A DNA stretch of 64,000 nucleotides from an uncultured Litorivicinus sp. (GCA_902541775.1 CACBSE010000003.1:1-64000); one strand, 5' to 3'; counted from the stretch's first letter, positions 47,658 through 57,578 are shown. Translations and numbers: made by a program. The notes: generated from the letters alone by a model not told the origin.

Positions 47658-48914
47658 CTAGTTTCGGCAGAGTGTCTTCCAGTCTGTCTCTTTGGAGTGG
47701 ACACCCTCATAAGACTTAATCTGAGTTTGTTTCAACACCGATTTCGATCCAAGCGCCGCCCCACCAGCCTCCATGGTCTTAGCCGCGTCAACCATAAGCT
47801 TTCGAAACTCGACCACAGCCATATCAGAAGCCCCAAGCGTATCAGTCGTCCTGTCGACTATCGCACCCATCGAGACCCACATGATGATGTCTTGGTTTGG
47901 GATCCCAGGAACTCCTGTGAAGTTTCCTTGTTTCATGAGGGCCCGATCTTGAAGGAATCTGTTTTCTGGTTGTCTTTTCGATACCCAATTCTCGTCAAGA
48001 TCCTTTCCGGGTACTGAGTAGTTAAACCGCCTCCACTCCGCGGTGTCAGGACAGGTCTCGCCGCCCCAAGCGATAAAATTCAGTATGGAGTTCTTGTCAT
48101 CGATCGGGACGACTACTGTCGTGACGTTATAGCTGGAATTTGGTGGGATCAGACAGGTAAACGGTGCGATATACTCAGTTACTCGGAAATACTCATTAAG
48201 TGCCGGCTGCTTAATTGGATGCCGAATCGCCGCGTAATGGAAGCCGTAGTCAGTTCGCTCGACCTGCATTCTGGGTGACCTATCAGTCGACGGCCGGTAC
48301 CAGGCTTTATCATCAGCCGCGGCTCCCTCGACCTTTGCGGGTACCATATCTGACGAATGGAGGCTTGACGAGTGAGACGAATCAATCTGGCCCTCCATGA
48401 TCTGAGCCCAGTTCGCACGGATACGGATTTTCGTGACTGAGACCTTGGTGTCAGCCGTAGGTGCGAAGGCAGGTGGTTGAAACTCCGGTATGTCGTCTTC
48501 GTTGCCGAGCCACGCCCAGACAAATGCTCCCCACTCCCGGGTTTGATATGCGTTTTGTCTGACCTTCGTAATTAGGTCGCTACCCTTTGGCTCGGAAGGC
48601 ATGCTTACACATTTCCCACTCACGTCGAATTTCCAGCCGTGGTACAAGCAGGTTAGGCCACAGTTTTCATTACGGCCATAAAGCAGAGACGCGTGTCGGT
48701 GTGGGCAGAGTTCGTCGAGTAAACCGACAGCCCCATTGGTATCTCTGAAGGCGACATAGCGACAACCAAATACTTCGATAAGAATCGGGGTCCCGTCATT
48801 TTCACGGAGTTCCTCACTCAGGCAGATTGGGACCCAGTGGCTCCTCATGATCCTCTCCATGGGAGCTCCATCGGTGACTTTGGTTAATAGCTCATTCTCT
48901 TCTAGGGTCAGCAT
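47658..48914 (-). CDS. Rieske 2Fe-2S aromatic ring-hydroxylating oxygenase alpha subunit (phthalate 4,5-dioxygenase-like), second copy
   Basis: CPHRHASLLYGRNENCGLTCLYHGWKFDVSGKCVSMPSEP; ANWAQIMEGQIDSSHSSSLH. Confidence 0.92.
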   Translation of the reverse strand: MLTLEENELLTKVTDGAPMERIMRSHWVPICLSEELRENDGTPILIEVFGCRYVAFRDTNGAVGLLDELCPHRHASLLYGRNENCGLTCLYHGWKFDVSGKCVSMPSEPKGSDLITKVRQNAYQTREWGAFVWAWLGNEDDIPEFQPPAFAPTADTKVSVTKIRIRANWAQIMEGQIDSSHSSSLHSSDMVPAKVEGAAADDKAWYRPSTDRSPRMQVERTDYGFHYAAIRHPIKQPALNEYFRVTEYIAPFTCLIPPNSSYNVTTVVVPIDDKNSILNFIAWGGETCPDTAEWRRFNYSVPGKDLDENWVSKRQPENRFLQDRALMKQGNFTGVPGIPNQDIIMWVSMGAIVDRTTDTLGASDMAVVEFRKLMVDAAKTMEAGGAALGSKSVLKQTQIKSYEGVHSKETDWKTLCRN

Positions 48915-48972
48915 ATCAGTCTCTATCTTGTACTATTATCGTTGCACGTGTTTACACCACACCAGCAAACGT

Positions 48973-48984
48973 TTAGATTTCTAA
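48973..48984. promoter_or_regulatory. SlyA/MarR-type palindrome TTAGATTTCTAA
   Basis: Identical 12-mer to 35297-35308, in the divergent promoter of Rieske oxygenase 2 and the PDR reductase; a weaker copy TTAGATATCGAA follows at 48995-49006. Confidence 0.6.
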
Positions 48985-49010
48985 TTATATTTACTTAGAT
49001 ATCGAAATCA

Positions 49011-49964
49011 ATGAATAACAGTAACGAACTCAATCTGTTGGTTAGTGAAAGACGGGAGGTCGCAAAAGACATTCTCGAGTTTCGCTTCGCCACCCCTGAC
49101 GGATCAGGGCTCCCTCCGTTTTCCCCGGGTTCACATATCGCGGTGATGACTCCTGGCGGCGCGAATCGACAGTATTCGTTGATTAATGATGGCCATCAGC
49201 CAGAGTTTTACCAAATCGCAGTCAAGTTGGAGCCCGAATCTCGGGGTGGATCTCAGTCAATGCATGATGACTTAGGGATTGGAGATCCTGTCACCGTGCA
49301 AGCTCCAGAAAATAGCTTTCCCCTGGTCGAGGCACCTGAGTATCTATTTATCGGAGGTGGTATCGGTATCACGCCGTTGGTGGGCATGGCGCATTTTTGT
49401 AATGCCAACGACAAGCCATTCCGCTTGATTTATTGCGCTCGCACGGAAGAACATGCGGCGTACTGTGAGCATTTGAAGAGCACGTTCGGAGACCGTGTGG
49501 TTGTCCACTTTGATGGCGGTGACCCAGAGAAGGCCTATGACTTTTGGGAAGAATTTATGACCCCAAATGCAAACCATACCTACTGCTGTGGACCGAAACC
49601 ACTCATGGAGGAGATACAAGCCTTAAGTGGGCACTGGCCAGAAGAGCAGGTTCATTTTGAGGACTTCCACCCACAGCGTGGCATAGAGTACATAAACTCG
49701 CCTTTTGTAGTATCAATTAAATCAACCGGTGAGAGCTTTCAGGTTGATGAGGCGAGCACAATACTGGAAACACTGCGTTCGAATGGTTTGAGGGTTCCAA
49801 GCTCTTGTGAGAGCGGTACCTGCGGCTCATGTAAGATGCGGCTAGTGGCCGGCGAGGTGGAGCACAGGGACTTTGTTCTGGAATCAGACGAGTATGATTC
49901 TGCAATCATGGTCTGCGTGTCTCGTGGCAGGGGCGATATCGAGATTGACTTCGAAGATTATTGA
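49011..49964 (+). CDS. PDR/VanB-family oxidoreductase (phthalate dioxygenase reductase-like; FMN/NAD/2Fe-2S)
   Basis: NRQYSLINDGHQPEFYQIAVKLEPESRGGSQSMHDDL; FIGGGIGITPLVGMA; CESGTCGSCKMRLVAGEVEHRDFVLE. Confidence 0.94.
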   Translation: MNNSNELNLLVSERREVAKDILEFRFATPDGSGLPPFSPGSHIAVMTPGGANRQYSLINDGHQPEFYQIAVKLEPESRGGSQSMHDDLGIGDPVTVQAPENSFPLVEAPEYLFIGGGIGITPLVGMAHFCNANDKPFRLIYCARTEEHAAYCEHLKSTFGDRVVVHFDGGDPEKAYDFWEEFMTPNANHTYCCGPKPLMEEIQALSGHWPEEQVHFEDFHPQRGIEYINSPFVVSIKSTGESFQVDEASTILETLRSNGLRVPSSCESGTCGSCKMRLVAGEVEHRDFVLESDEYDSAIMVCVSRGRGDIEIDFEDY

Positions 49965-51111
49965 TCCAATTCGAGTCGGAGTGGTTGGCCTCGGAAGAGG
50001 TTTCACCTTGACAGCGCCGTCTGCGCTTGAAAGCCAGCTGGTCGAGTTTGTTGCTGCAGCGGCGCCACGTGATGAATCTCAAAAAGCGTTTCAGTCAGTT
50101 TTCCAGGGGCGCGCTTATTTCTCCTATGATCAACTGCTCTCAGACTCCTCTGTAGAGGCTATTCATGTCGCGACACCGCATCAGCTGCATGCAGAGATGA
50201 CCGTGGCAGCGGCAGAGGCCGGTAAGCACGTCTTGGTAGAGAAGCCGATGGCAATCTCGTTGGCTGACGCCGAGCGCATGATCAGTGCGTGTGAGACGAA
50301 TCAGGTAGCCTTGATCGTTGGTCCAGCCCACTCGTTTGATGCGCAGGTACTTACCGCGAGACAGATGATTGATAGCGAGCGGTTCGGTAGGGTGTTGGCG
50401 ATCAATACTTTTAACTACACAGATTTTATGTACCGACCGCGTAGGGATGAGGAACTCAGGACGGTCGATGGTGGCGGCGTGTTGTTCTCTCAAGGTGCTC
50501 ATCAGTTTGATATTGTGAGGCTGCTAGTGGGCGCGCCTGCGAGTGAGGTATACGCGTCAACCGGTCACTGGGACAGGGATCGGGATACTGAGATTTCATA
50601 TCAGGCAATGATACGGTTCGCTAACGGAGCGGTGGCACAATGCACCTACTCGGGTTTCGCTCGATTTGATTCAGATGAGCTGATGGGCTGGGTTAGTGAG
50701 ACGGGATACGTCAAAGATCCGCAGAACTATGGAAGTTCTCGTAAGGCGTTGGTCGATCTGACACGTGACCAGGAGCGTAGCGCGAAACGAAGTCGAACGT
50801 TTGGCGCTTCAGAATTAAAAGCTGCCGCCCCAAACAATGAGCACTTCGGTCCTCTGATAATCCAGTGCGAGCACGCAGACCTTAAGATTGAGCCACATCA
50901 GATCAATGTCTACACTGATTTTGAAAAAGAAGTTGTCCCAGTCCCATCGGTCACGAGCCCTCGAGAGCCTGTATTTAAGGCACTTTACGAGGCGATCCGG
51001 TTAGGGACTTACCCGTTTCAATCTGGACGTTGGTGTCTGGGAACGCTCGAGATCTGTCAAGCGGTGATAGAGTCAGCTGCAAAAGGGAAACCGGTTCACT
51101 TGAACCATTGA
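49945..51111 (+). CDS. Gfo/Idh/MocA family oxidoreductase (phthalate cis-dihydrodiol dehydrogenase Pht4-like candidate)
   Basis: IRVGVVGLGRGFTLTAPSA; AIHVATPHQLHAEMTVAAAEAGKHVLVEKPMAISLADAERM; start uncertain (TTG 49945 overlapping the reductase stop). Confidence 0.88.
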   Translation: MTSKIIDPIRVGVVGLGRGFTLTAPSALESQLVEFVAAAAPRDESQKAFQSVFQGRAYFSYDQLLSDSSVEAIHVATPHQLHAEMTVAAAEAGKHVLVEKPMAISLADAERMISACETNQVALIVGPAHSFDAQVLTARQMIDSERFGRVLAINTFNYTDFMYRPRRDEELRTVDGGGVLFSQGAHQFDIVRLLVGAPASEVYASTGHWDRDRDTEISYQAMIRFANGAVAQCTYSGFARFDSDELMGWVSETGYVKDPQNYGSSRKALVDLTRDQERSAKRSRTFGASELKAAAPNNEHFGPLIIQCEHADLKIEPHQINVYTDFEKEVVPVPSVTSPREPVFKALYEAIRLGTYPFQSGRWCLGTLEICQAVIESAAKGKPVHLNH

Positions 51112-51139
51112 TAACGGGGTGTTTTAGGGAGAGGGTTCG

Positions 51140-51985
51140 TTGGATTTACCTAAAGTTTTGATAAATGACGAGGTGAAGCGTGCGTTAACAGAGGATCTCG
51201 GACGAGCAGGAGACCTCTCCACTCAGGCGACAATAGATCCGGAAACAATAGCGACTGGCTTGTTCGTCGCACGCGATGCGGGTGTAGTGTGTGGGTTGCC
51301 CCACGCGGCACTCGCATTTGAGATGATTGATTCGCAACTGCATTTTGAGCAAAAACTTTCGGATGGTGATCATGTTACGCCGGGCACAATCATCGCGTCG
51401 ATTTCGGGGCAGGCGAGATCCATTTTATCGGCTGAGCGGACCGCTTTAAACTTCATGTGCCACCTATCAGGGATCGCGACACTGACTTCGCAGTTTGTGT
51501 CTCAGATCACCCACACCGACGCGAGGATGTGTTGTACTCGGAAAACGATCCCTGGTTTTAGGGCATCACAAAAATACGCCGTTCGCTGTGGCGGGGGTTC
51601 TAATCATAGGTTTGGATTAGATGATGCGATTCTTATCAAAGACAACCATATTGCTGTATCAGGTGGAATCACCAAGGCCCTCGAAGCCGCGAAATCATTT
51701 GCAGGTCACTTGGTCAAGATCGAGATTGAGGTCGATACGCTCGAACAATTTGAGGAGGCGCTGAGTGCGGGTGCCGATTGTGTTTTATTGGACAATTTTT
51801 CTGCTGAACGACTTAAAGAGGCAGTTCAAATTAACCGAAGTCGTGCATCTTTAGAGGCATCCGGCGGGGTCAAGCTAGACACTGTGAGAGCGATCGCTGA
51901 GTCTGGTGTCGATTATATTTCGTCTTCGCAGATAACAATGTCAGCGTCCACGTTTGATATAGGACTCGACATAGAAGTTTGCTAG
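51140..51985 (+). CDS. nadC: Nicotinate-nucleotide pyrophosphorylase (quinolinate phosphoribosyltransferase)
   Basis: EDLGRAGDLSTQATI; ERTALNFMCHLSGIATLT; CTRKTIPGFRASQKYAVRCGGGSNHRFGLDDAILIKDNHI; IEIEVDTLEQFEEALSAGADCVLLDNF. Confidence 0.96.
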   Translation: MDLPKVLINDEVKRALTEDLGRAGDLSTQATIDPETIATGLFVARDAGVVCGLPHAALAFEMIDSQLHFEQKLSDGDHVTPGTIIASISGQARSILSAERTALNFMCHLSGIATLTSQFVSQITHTDARMCCTRKTIPGFRASQKYAVRCGGGSNHRFGLDDAILIKDNHIAVSGGITKALEAAKSFAGHLVKIEIEVDTLEQFEEALSAGADCVLLDNFSAERLKEAVQINRSRASLEASGGVKLDTVRAIAESGVDYISSSQITMSASTFDIGLDIEVC

Positions 51986-51994
51986 GGGTACTCG

Positions 51995-53092
51995 ATGAAG
52001 GTTATCAACAACGCAGATGTTTCACGTTTGGTCACCCAAGAAGAAGTAACGAGAGCACTTGAAAGTGCCTACCAGGATTTTTTTAACGGAACCGCCGTGT
52101 GTCGTCCGAGGGTGGACGTGGAAATTCCGTCTTCGTCACCGGAGCGATTCTACCGTTGGGGTACGATGGAAGGCGGCAGCGCTGGCAAATACTTCGCGAT
52201 CCGCTGTAAGTCGGATATGATCTATCACAAGACCGTCGGATCGTCTGTGACTCAAGAGAAGTACTGCGTCGAACCTGGTACGTTTTGCGGGTTCATCTTG
52301 TTGTTCTCGGTAGAGAACGGTGAGCCGTTGGCTTTGATCAACGACGGTGTCATTCAGCACATGCGTGTCGCTGCTGATGGTGCGATTGGGGTCAAGCACG
52401 CGAGTCGTGAAGACTCTTCGGTCATTGGTTTGCTTGGATCCGGGGGAATGGCTAAGGACCACCTGCGATCAGTTGTTCATGTACGCGACATTCAGCGCGT
52501 CCAAGTCTTCAGTCCGACGAAAGAGAATCGTCAAGTGTTTGCTGAGAAAATGTCGATGGAGCTGGGTATCGCTGTTGTTCCCGTCGATGCACCAGACGAT
52601 GCGGTTCGAAACGTGGACATCATCATGGGCCTGACTGACTCTGCTGTCCCGGTGATTAAGCCGGAGTATGTTGAGCCGGGCCATCATCTACTCAATGTTG
52701 GTGGCGGTGGCGGTATCCCTCCGGAAATCCAAGCGTTGGTTTCCAAATTCTTGCGTTTCGGTAACACCGACTCCCCGGTCGGTTGGTCTGATACCTCGTT
52801 CGATGACGAGCACCTGACCTGGCAAGCGAGGTCAGGTTTCACAGAAAGGGCGATGGCCTCCAAGGGACGGGCTCATGGTGTGTTTGGGGACGACAGGCTC
52901 GTATACTTGTCTCAAGTACTAGACGATGGTCAGTTTATCAGACATCCTGCTGATGTAACTTACTCTGAGAGAGGAAATCTTCAGGGTAATCAGTTTCATG
53001 CTGTCGCTGGCCTGCTCTATGAGAAAGCGGTCGATGCCGGGATTGGTACTGAGATTCCGACAGAATTGTTCCTACAGGATATTCGTAACTAA
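51995..53092 (+). CDS. Ornithine cyclodeaminase/mu-crystallin family protein
   Basis: GFILLFSVENGEPLALINDGVIQHMRVAADGAIGVKHASREDSSVIGLLGSGGMAKDHLRSV. Confidence 0.9.
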   Translation: MKVINNADVSRLVTQEEVTRALESAYQDFFNGTAVCRPRVDVEIPSSSPERFYRWGTMEGGSAGKYFAIRCKSDMIYHKTVGSSVTQEKYCVEPGTFCGFILLFSVENGEPLALINDGVIQHMRVAADGAIGVKHASREDSSVIGLLGSGGMAKDHLRSVVHVRDIQRVQVFSPTKENRQVFAEKMSMELGIAVVPVDAPDDAVRNVDIIMGLTDSAVPVIKPEYVEPGHHLLNVGGGGGIPPEIQALVSKFLRFGNTDSPVGWSDTSFDDEHLTWQARSGFTERAMASKGRAHGVFGDDRLVYLSQVLDDGQFIRHPADVTYSERGNLQGNQFHAVAGLLYEKAVDAGIGTEIPTELFLQDIRN

Positions 53093-54522
53093 TAGACAGG
53101 TCCATTAATTGTCTGGTACTGGTAGTATTCCCGTAACCCAAACACAGACTTCTCCCACCCGAGACCACTGTGCTTGTGGCCACCCGCGGGTAGCTCCCCT
53201 GAAAATTGTCCCATTGCTCGGGCAGCGTTAATGAATACGCGTCCGGTTTGGAGCTGACTTGCGGTGTGTTTAAGGTCAGTCAGATCTGAGCCCCAAACAG
53301 ACCCACTGAGCCCATAGTCCTGATCATTCAGCTCTTCTATAAGCTCTGAGAGACTCTGGTACTCCAGTATCGGGAGCACCGGGCCAAACTGCTCTTCTGT
53401 AACCAAGGTATGTGTATGATCGATATTCCATACAAGTGTCGGTTGGACGTAGCATCCATTAGCGAGGTCTGCGGATTCCAGAATTGTCCCACAAGGACGG
53501 ATGGTTGCTCCAGTAGCCTTGACCGTCTCGATCAGCCTGATCAAACGTTGCTGAGCGTCGCGGTCGATCACGGGCCCAACTGTGGCCGACGAGTCTGAAG
53601 GCGGGCCTATTTGCAGTTTCTCTGCGGATGCGACCAACGCTTCAATCATTTTGTCCTTGATCGAGGCGTGGACGTAGATTCGTTTGGTCGCATAACAGAA
53701 TTGACCCGAACGACGGAATGCCGAGTCGACTAGTTGTGTAGCGGTCGCCATGATGTCAGCGTTAGGAAGGATAATCGCTGCGTCGTTCCCGCCGAGTTCG
53801 AGCTGGACAGACTTCAGTTCAGAAGCTGCCGCCGCAGCGACGCTCTTTCCCACGGCGGTACTGCCGGTGAATGATATTTTTCGGATATCTCGGTGCCTGA
53901 TCATGGCCTCGCCGAGTTCATCTAGCCCATGTAGTACGCTGAGAAGGCCCGGCGGTAGACAACTTCTAAGCAGGTCTAGGAACAACGTCACGCCACTCGG
54001 TGCGCGTGGTGAGGGCTTGACGATGACCGCGTTACCCGTCAGAAGCGCTGGGACTACCTTGGCGGTGGCTAGCGAAATTGGTGCATTCCAAGGGACGATC
54101 GCAGCTACAGTCCCATATGGAACCTTTTTAATTTCAGCAAAGAATGAATCATCGGTCAGATGTATGGAAGCAAGCTCCGTCATACCAACCTCGAGTGTGT
54201 GCGTGATTTGACCAATCGACTCCTGTACTTCCCGTCTCACAACTGCGTCCAGCATCCCTTGCTCTGTTTTCAGTACCTCAACGAGCTCATCGAGGTGAGC
54301 TTCGATCAGAGAGCCGAATGGTTCGATGGCGGACACTCGCTCCTCAACCGTCCGTTGAGACCAATCTTTCTGAACAATCTTGGACTGTTTAACAACCTCG
54401 TGAAGATCATTTTTCGAGCACACTGGCATGGTTTCGATAACCTGCCGCTGGTCGTGGGGCGCCCTGAGTTCGATCGACTCTCGGGTCAGAAGCTGGGTTG
54501 CACCAAAGGACTGTAAATGCAT
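53089..54522 (-). CDS. Aldehyde dehydrogenase family protein
   Basis: AAIVPWNAPISLATAKVVPALLTGNAVIVKPSPRAPSG; KISFTGSTAVGKSVA; VQLELGGNDAAII; GQFCYATKRIYV; EEQFGPVLPI. Confidence 0.94.
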   Translation of the reverse strand: MHLQSFGATQLLTRESIELRAPHDQRQVIETMPVCSKNDLHEVVKQSKIVQKDWSQRTVEERVSAIEPFGSLIEAHLDELVEVLKTEQGMLDAVVRREVQESIGQITHTLEVGMTELASIHLTDDSFFAEIKKVPYGTVAAIVPWNAPISLATAKVVPALLTGNAVIVKPSPRAPSGVTLFLDLLRSCLPPGLLSVLHGLDELGEAMIRHRDIRKISFTGSTAVGKSVAAAAASELKSVQLELGGNDAAIILPNADIMATATQLVDSAFRRSGQFCYATKRIYVHASIKDKMIEALVASAEKLQIGPPSDSSATVGPVIDRDAQQRLIRLIETVKATGATIRPCGTILESADLANGCYVQPTLVWNIDHTHTLVTEEQFGPVLPILEYQSLSELIEELNDQDYGLSGSVWGSDLTDLKHTASQLQTGRVFINAARAMGQFSGELPAGGHKHSGLGWEKSVFGLREYYQYQTINGPVY

Positions 54523-54601
54523 CGAATTCTCAGTGGTTATCTATTTTGTGTTAAACAATATCGGATCGAGTAGCCCCATTTACAAGCAACAGGAGAGGGC
54601 A

Positions 54602-55444
54602 ATGACCAAAGAGAACATCGGGTTTGTCGGTTTAGGTCGCATGGGTATGCGAATGGCGGTTCGTCTGGTTGACTCATTTTCGGTGTTCGGTACAGATAAG
54701 GACCCATCGCTCAAGAACGCTTCAGAAACAAACGAGGTTACTTGGATTGGGGATTCCCTGTCGCTGGCAGCTATATGTCGTCATATTTTCATCGTGGCCG
54801 GCTCCGAGACTGACGTGACGGAGATTATATTCGGCGAACGAGGTCTTATCGGTGGGATCGATTCAGAAACTACAATCATCGTCTGTGCGACCGTTCGACC
54901 AAGTTATATGCGTGCATTGGCGGAACGGCTGTCCCAAAATGAACATATCAAGCTACTCGATTGTCCAATTGCAAGGGGCGAGATGGCCGCGGACTCAGGT
55001 GATCTGCTTGTATTCGTTGGAGGTGACAGGCAGTTGCTTGACTCCCTGACTCCTATTCTTAACCACATCGGTAGTGATATTGAGTTCTTGGGGCCAATCG
55101 GCTCAGGACAGGTCGCCAAGGCGGTGAACAATTATCTACTCTGGGCGTGCCTGACAGCCTCCATGGAGGGTCTAGATTTTGGAGAACGTATGGGTGTAGA
55201 CCGCGAACGGATGCGTGCCGCGCTCGAAAAAAGCAGCGGGGCCAACTGGGCCATGTCGACTCGCGCCGACGATAGACCAGCGTTGTGGGCAGAGAAAGAT
55301 ATGGCGCTATTCTTGTCGGAGGCTGACCGATTAAGATTTTCCACACCAATCGCCGGACAGGTCCGCGAGGCAATAAAACTCTTCAAGCTCGACCGACACC
55401 TTGATAGATCACCTGACCTCGAAGAATTCCAATTCCCGGGGTAG
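54602..55444 (+). CDS. NAD(P)-dependent oxidoreductase, 3-hydroxyisobutyrate dehydrogenase family
   Basis: IGFVGLGRMGMRMAVRLVDSFSVFGTDKD; DCPIARGEMAADSGDLLVFVGG; GSGQVAKAVNNYLLWA; ATG at 54602. Confidence 0.9.
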   Translation: MTKENIGFVGLGRMGMRMAVRLVDSFSVFGTDKDPSLKNASETNEVTWIGDSLSLAAICRHIFIVAGSETDVTEIIFGERGLIGGIDSETTIIVCATVRPSYMRALAERLSQNEHIKLLDCPIARGEMAADSGDLLVFVGGDRQLLDSLTPILNHIGSDIEFLGPIGSGQVAKAVNNYLLWACLTASMEGLDFGERMGVDRERMRAALEKSSGANWAMSTRADDRPALWAEKDMALFLSEADRLRFSTPIAGQVREAIKLFKLDRHLDRSPDLEEFQFPG

Positions 55445-55550
55445 AGTCTTTTCTTATTCAAGGTAGATGATTCCACTGTATCTCAGTTATGGTGGAAGCT
55501 CTGCCACCTGTGGTAGCGTGAAAAAAATAAAAAAACTTAAGGATCGAGTG

Positions 55551-57578
55551 ATGGATGCTTCCCTCCTGGACGTCGCGTTGGCCGCGCTTTCTGTCTTACT
55601 AGAACCAGAGCGACTCTTTTATCTGGGAATGGGCACGGTAATAGGCCTTGCATTGGGCATTATGCCGGGTGTGGGCGGCGTGGCCGGTCTAGCATTGCTT
55701 TTACCTTTCACGTTCAATTTAGACGCGTATTCTGCTTTCGCCTTCATGCTGGGGCTGGGCGCGGTTACATCGACCAGCGACACCATCCCAGCCGTCTTGT
55801 TTGGCGTTCCTGGGACCTCCGCTTCTCAAGCAACCGTCCTCGATGGTCACAGTATGGCGAAGAATGGGGAGGCAGGCAGAGCGCTCAGCGCTGCCTATGC
55901 CGCATCATTAATTGGTGGGCTGTGGGGGGCCTTTCTGCTTGGTCTGACGATCCCGGTACTTCGTCCGATTCTGATGAATATCAATTCCCCTGAGTTGCTT
56001 GCCTTCTCAATCTTTGGTCTTTCGATGGTGTCCGCGCTTTCTGGGTCGATGCCCTTGCGTGGGCTGTCCATGGCGGGGTTCGGAATTCTTTTGTCGATGG
56101 TGGGGGGAGATCCGCAGACAGGGCAAGAGCGTTGGACATTCGACACGTTATATCTAGTCGATGATTTACCGCTTTTGCCTGTGGCTTTAGGACTTTTTGC
56201 TTTGCCAGAGATTTGTGATGTGGCGGCCCGTCGGACAGCAATTTCTGATTCGAGTAAATACGAACTCAAAGAAGGTATGTTGGTAGGGCTCAGGGATGCA
56301 TTCAAAAACTGGTGGCTTGTCGCGAAGTGCGGGTCACTGGGTGCTATGATTGGGGCCATCCCCGGACTTGGTTCGGCAGTAGTCGATTGGTTCGCTTATG
56401 GATATGCGGCAAAGACGGTGAAGGATGCGGATAAGACATTCGGAAAAGGTGATGTTAGGGGGGTCATAGCACCGGAGAGTGCAAACAACGCAAAGGAAGG
56501 CGGATCACTGGTGCCAACCATAGCGTTCGGGGTCCCAGGATCAGCATCCATGGCGCTTTTGTTGGGTGGATTCATGATTCACGGCCTCGTTCCAGGAAAG
56601 TCTATGGTTACTGATAATTTGGATGTGACTTACACCATGGTCTGGTCGATCGCGTTGGCTAATATTCTAGGTGCTGGGTTGTGTTTTGCTTTTAGTGGCC
56701 AGTTCGCGAAGATAGCGACGTTGCGATATACGCTCGTCATACCCGCCATTATCTCGATCATGATGGTGGGGGCATACCAGGCCTCCGCAGATTGGGGCGA
56801 TTTGTTCACGTTACTCATCTTCGGCGTGGTTGGGTGGACTATGAAGCACCTCAAGTGGCCTCGCCCGCCGCTAATTCTAGGGTTCGTATTAGGAGGGATC
56901 GTCGAGGACTACATGCGAATCTCTTACCAGATCTACGAGTGGGCATGGATTCTTAAGCCGGTATGCGCAGTGATGTTGATACTTGCTGCGTTAAGCCTAC
57001 TGCAGCCGTTATTCACTAGGATCTTCATTAAAAAAGAAAAAGTAGAGTTTTTTGCTTTCTCTGGGCCACAAGTCCGATTGATCGATCTGTTCCCTGTTGG
57101 TTTATTAGCGTTATTGGGGTGGGCACTTATCGGCTCGTTTGGATGGGACGAAGACTCCCAGGGTGCGCCGCAGGTGATCGTCTTAATCACGCTAGCAATC
57201 ACGGCCATCACCCTAACCAACGCGATTTTCAGGAGAGGGCTGGCTGGATATTCAGAAGGTACAGCGCTGGACTTATCTTCAGATCTTGGGGGGTTATCCA
57301 GAGGCTCCTACAATCTGCGCGTTTTCGAGTTTTTCGCCTGGCTGTGTGGTTTTTTGTTCGCGTGGTGGGTCGGTGGCATTCTCCTCGCGTCGACATTGTT
57401 CGTGATCGGTTACATGCGGATTCGGGGCAGCGAGTCAGTGGTCATGACGACTGCCTACGTCCTCGTGATTGGATGTCTTATCTATTTCGTCTTCGATCAG
57501 GGTTTCCATATCGCGTGGCCAGAGTCGCTCGTACGGTCACTGTTCCCCGAGCTTCGCGGGGTGATTCCAACGATTTAG
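55551..57578 (+). CDS. Tripartite tricarboxylate transporter, fused TctA-TctB permease
   Basis: GTVIGLALGIMPGVGGVAGLALLLPFTF; TSASQATVLDGHSMAKNGEAGRALSAAYAASLIGGLWGA; C-terminal approx. 180 aa resembles a TctB 4-TM domain; start at 55551 (MDASLLDV) likely. Confidence 0.92.
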   Translation: MDASLLDVALAALSVLLEPERLFYLGMGTVIGLALGIMPGVGGVAGLALLLPFTFNLDAYSAFAFMLGLGAVTSTSDTIPAVLFGVPGTSASQATVLDGHSMAKNGEAGRALSAAYAASLIGGLWGAFLLGLTIPVLRPILMNINSPELLAFSIFGLSMVSALSGSMPLRGLSMAGFGILLSMVGGDPQTGQERWTFDTLYLVDDLPLLPVALGLFALPEICDVAARRTAISDSSKYELKEGMLVGLRDAFKNWWLVAKCGSLGAMIGAIPGLGSAVVDWFAYGYAAKTVKDADKTFGKGDVRGVIAPESANNAKEGGSLVPTIAFGVPGSASMALLLGGFMIHGLVPGKSMVTDNLDVTYTMVWSIALANILGAGLCFAFSGQFAKIATLRYTLVIPAIISIMMVGAYQASADWGDLFTLLIFGVVGWTMKHLKWPRPPLILGFVLGGIVEDYMRISYQIYEWAWILKPVCAVMLILAALSLLQPLFTRIFIKKEKVEFFAFSGPQVRLIDLFPVGLLALLGWALIGSFGWDEDSQGAPQVIVLITLAITAITLTNAIFRRGLAGYSEGTALDLSSDLGGLSRGSYNLRVFEFFAWLCGFLFAWWVGGILLASTLFVIGYMRIRGSESVVMTTAYVLVIGCLIYFVFDQGFHIAWPESLVRSLFPELRGVIPTI

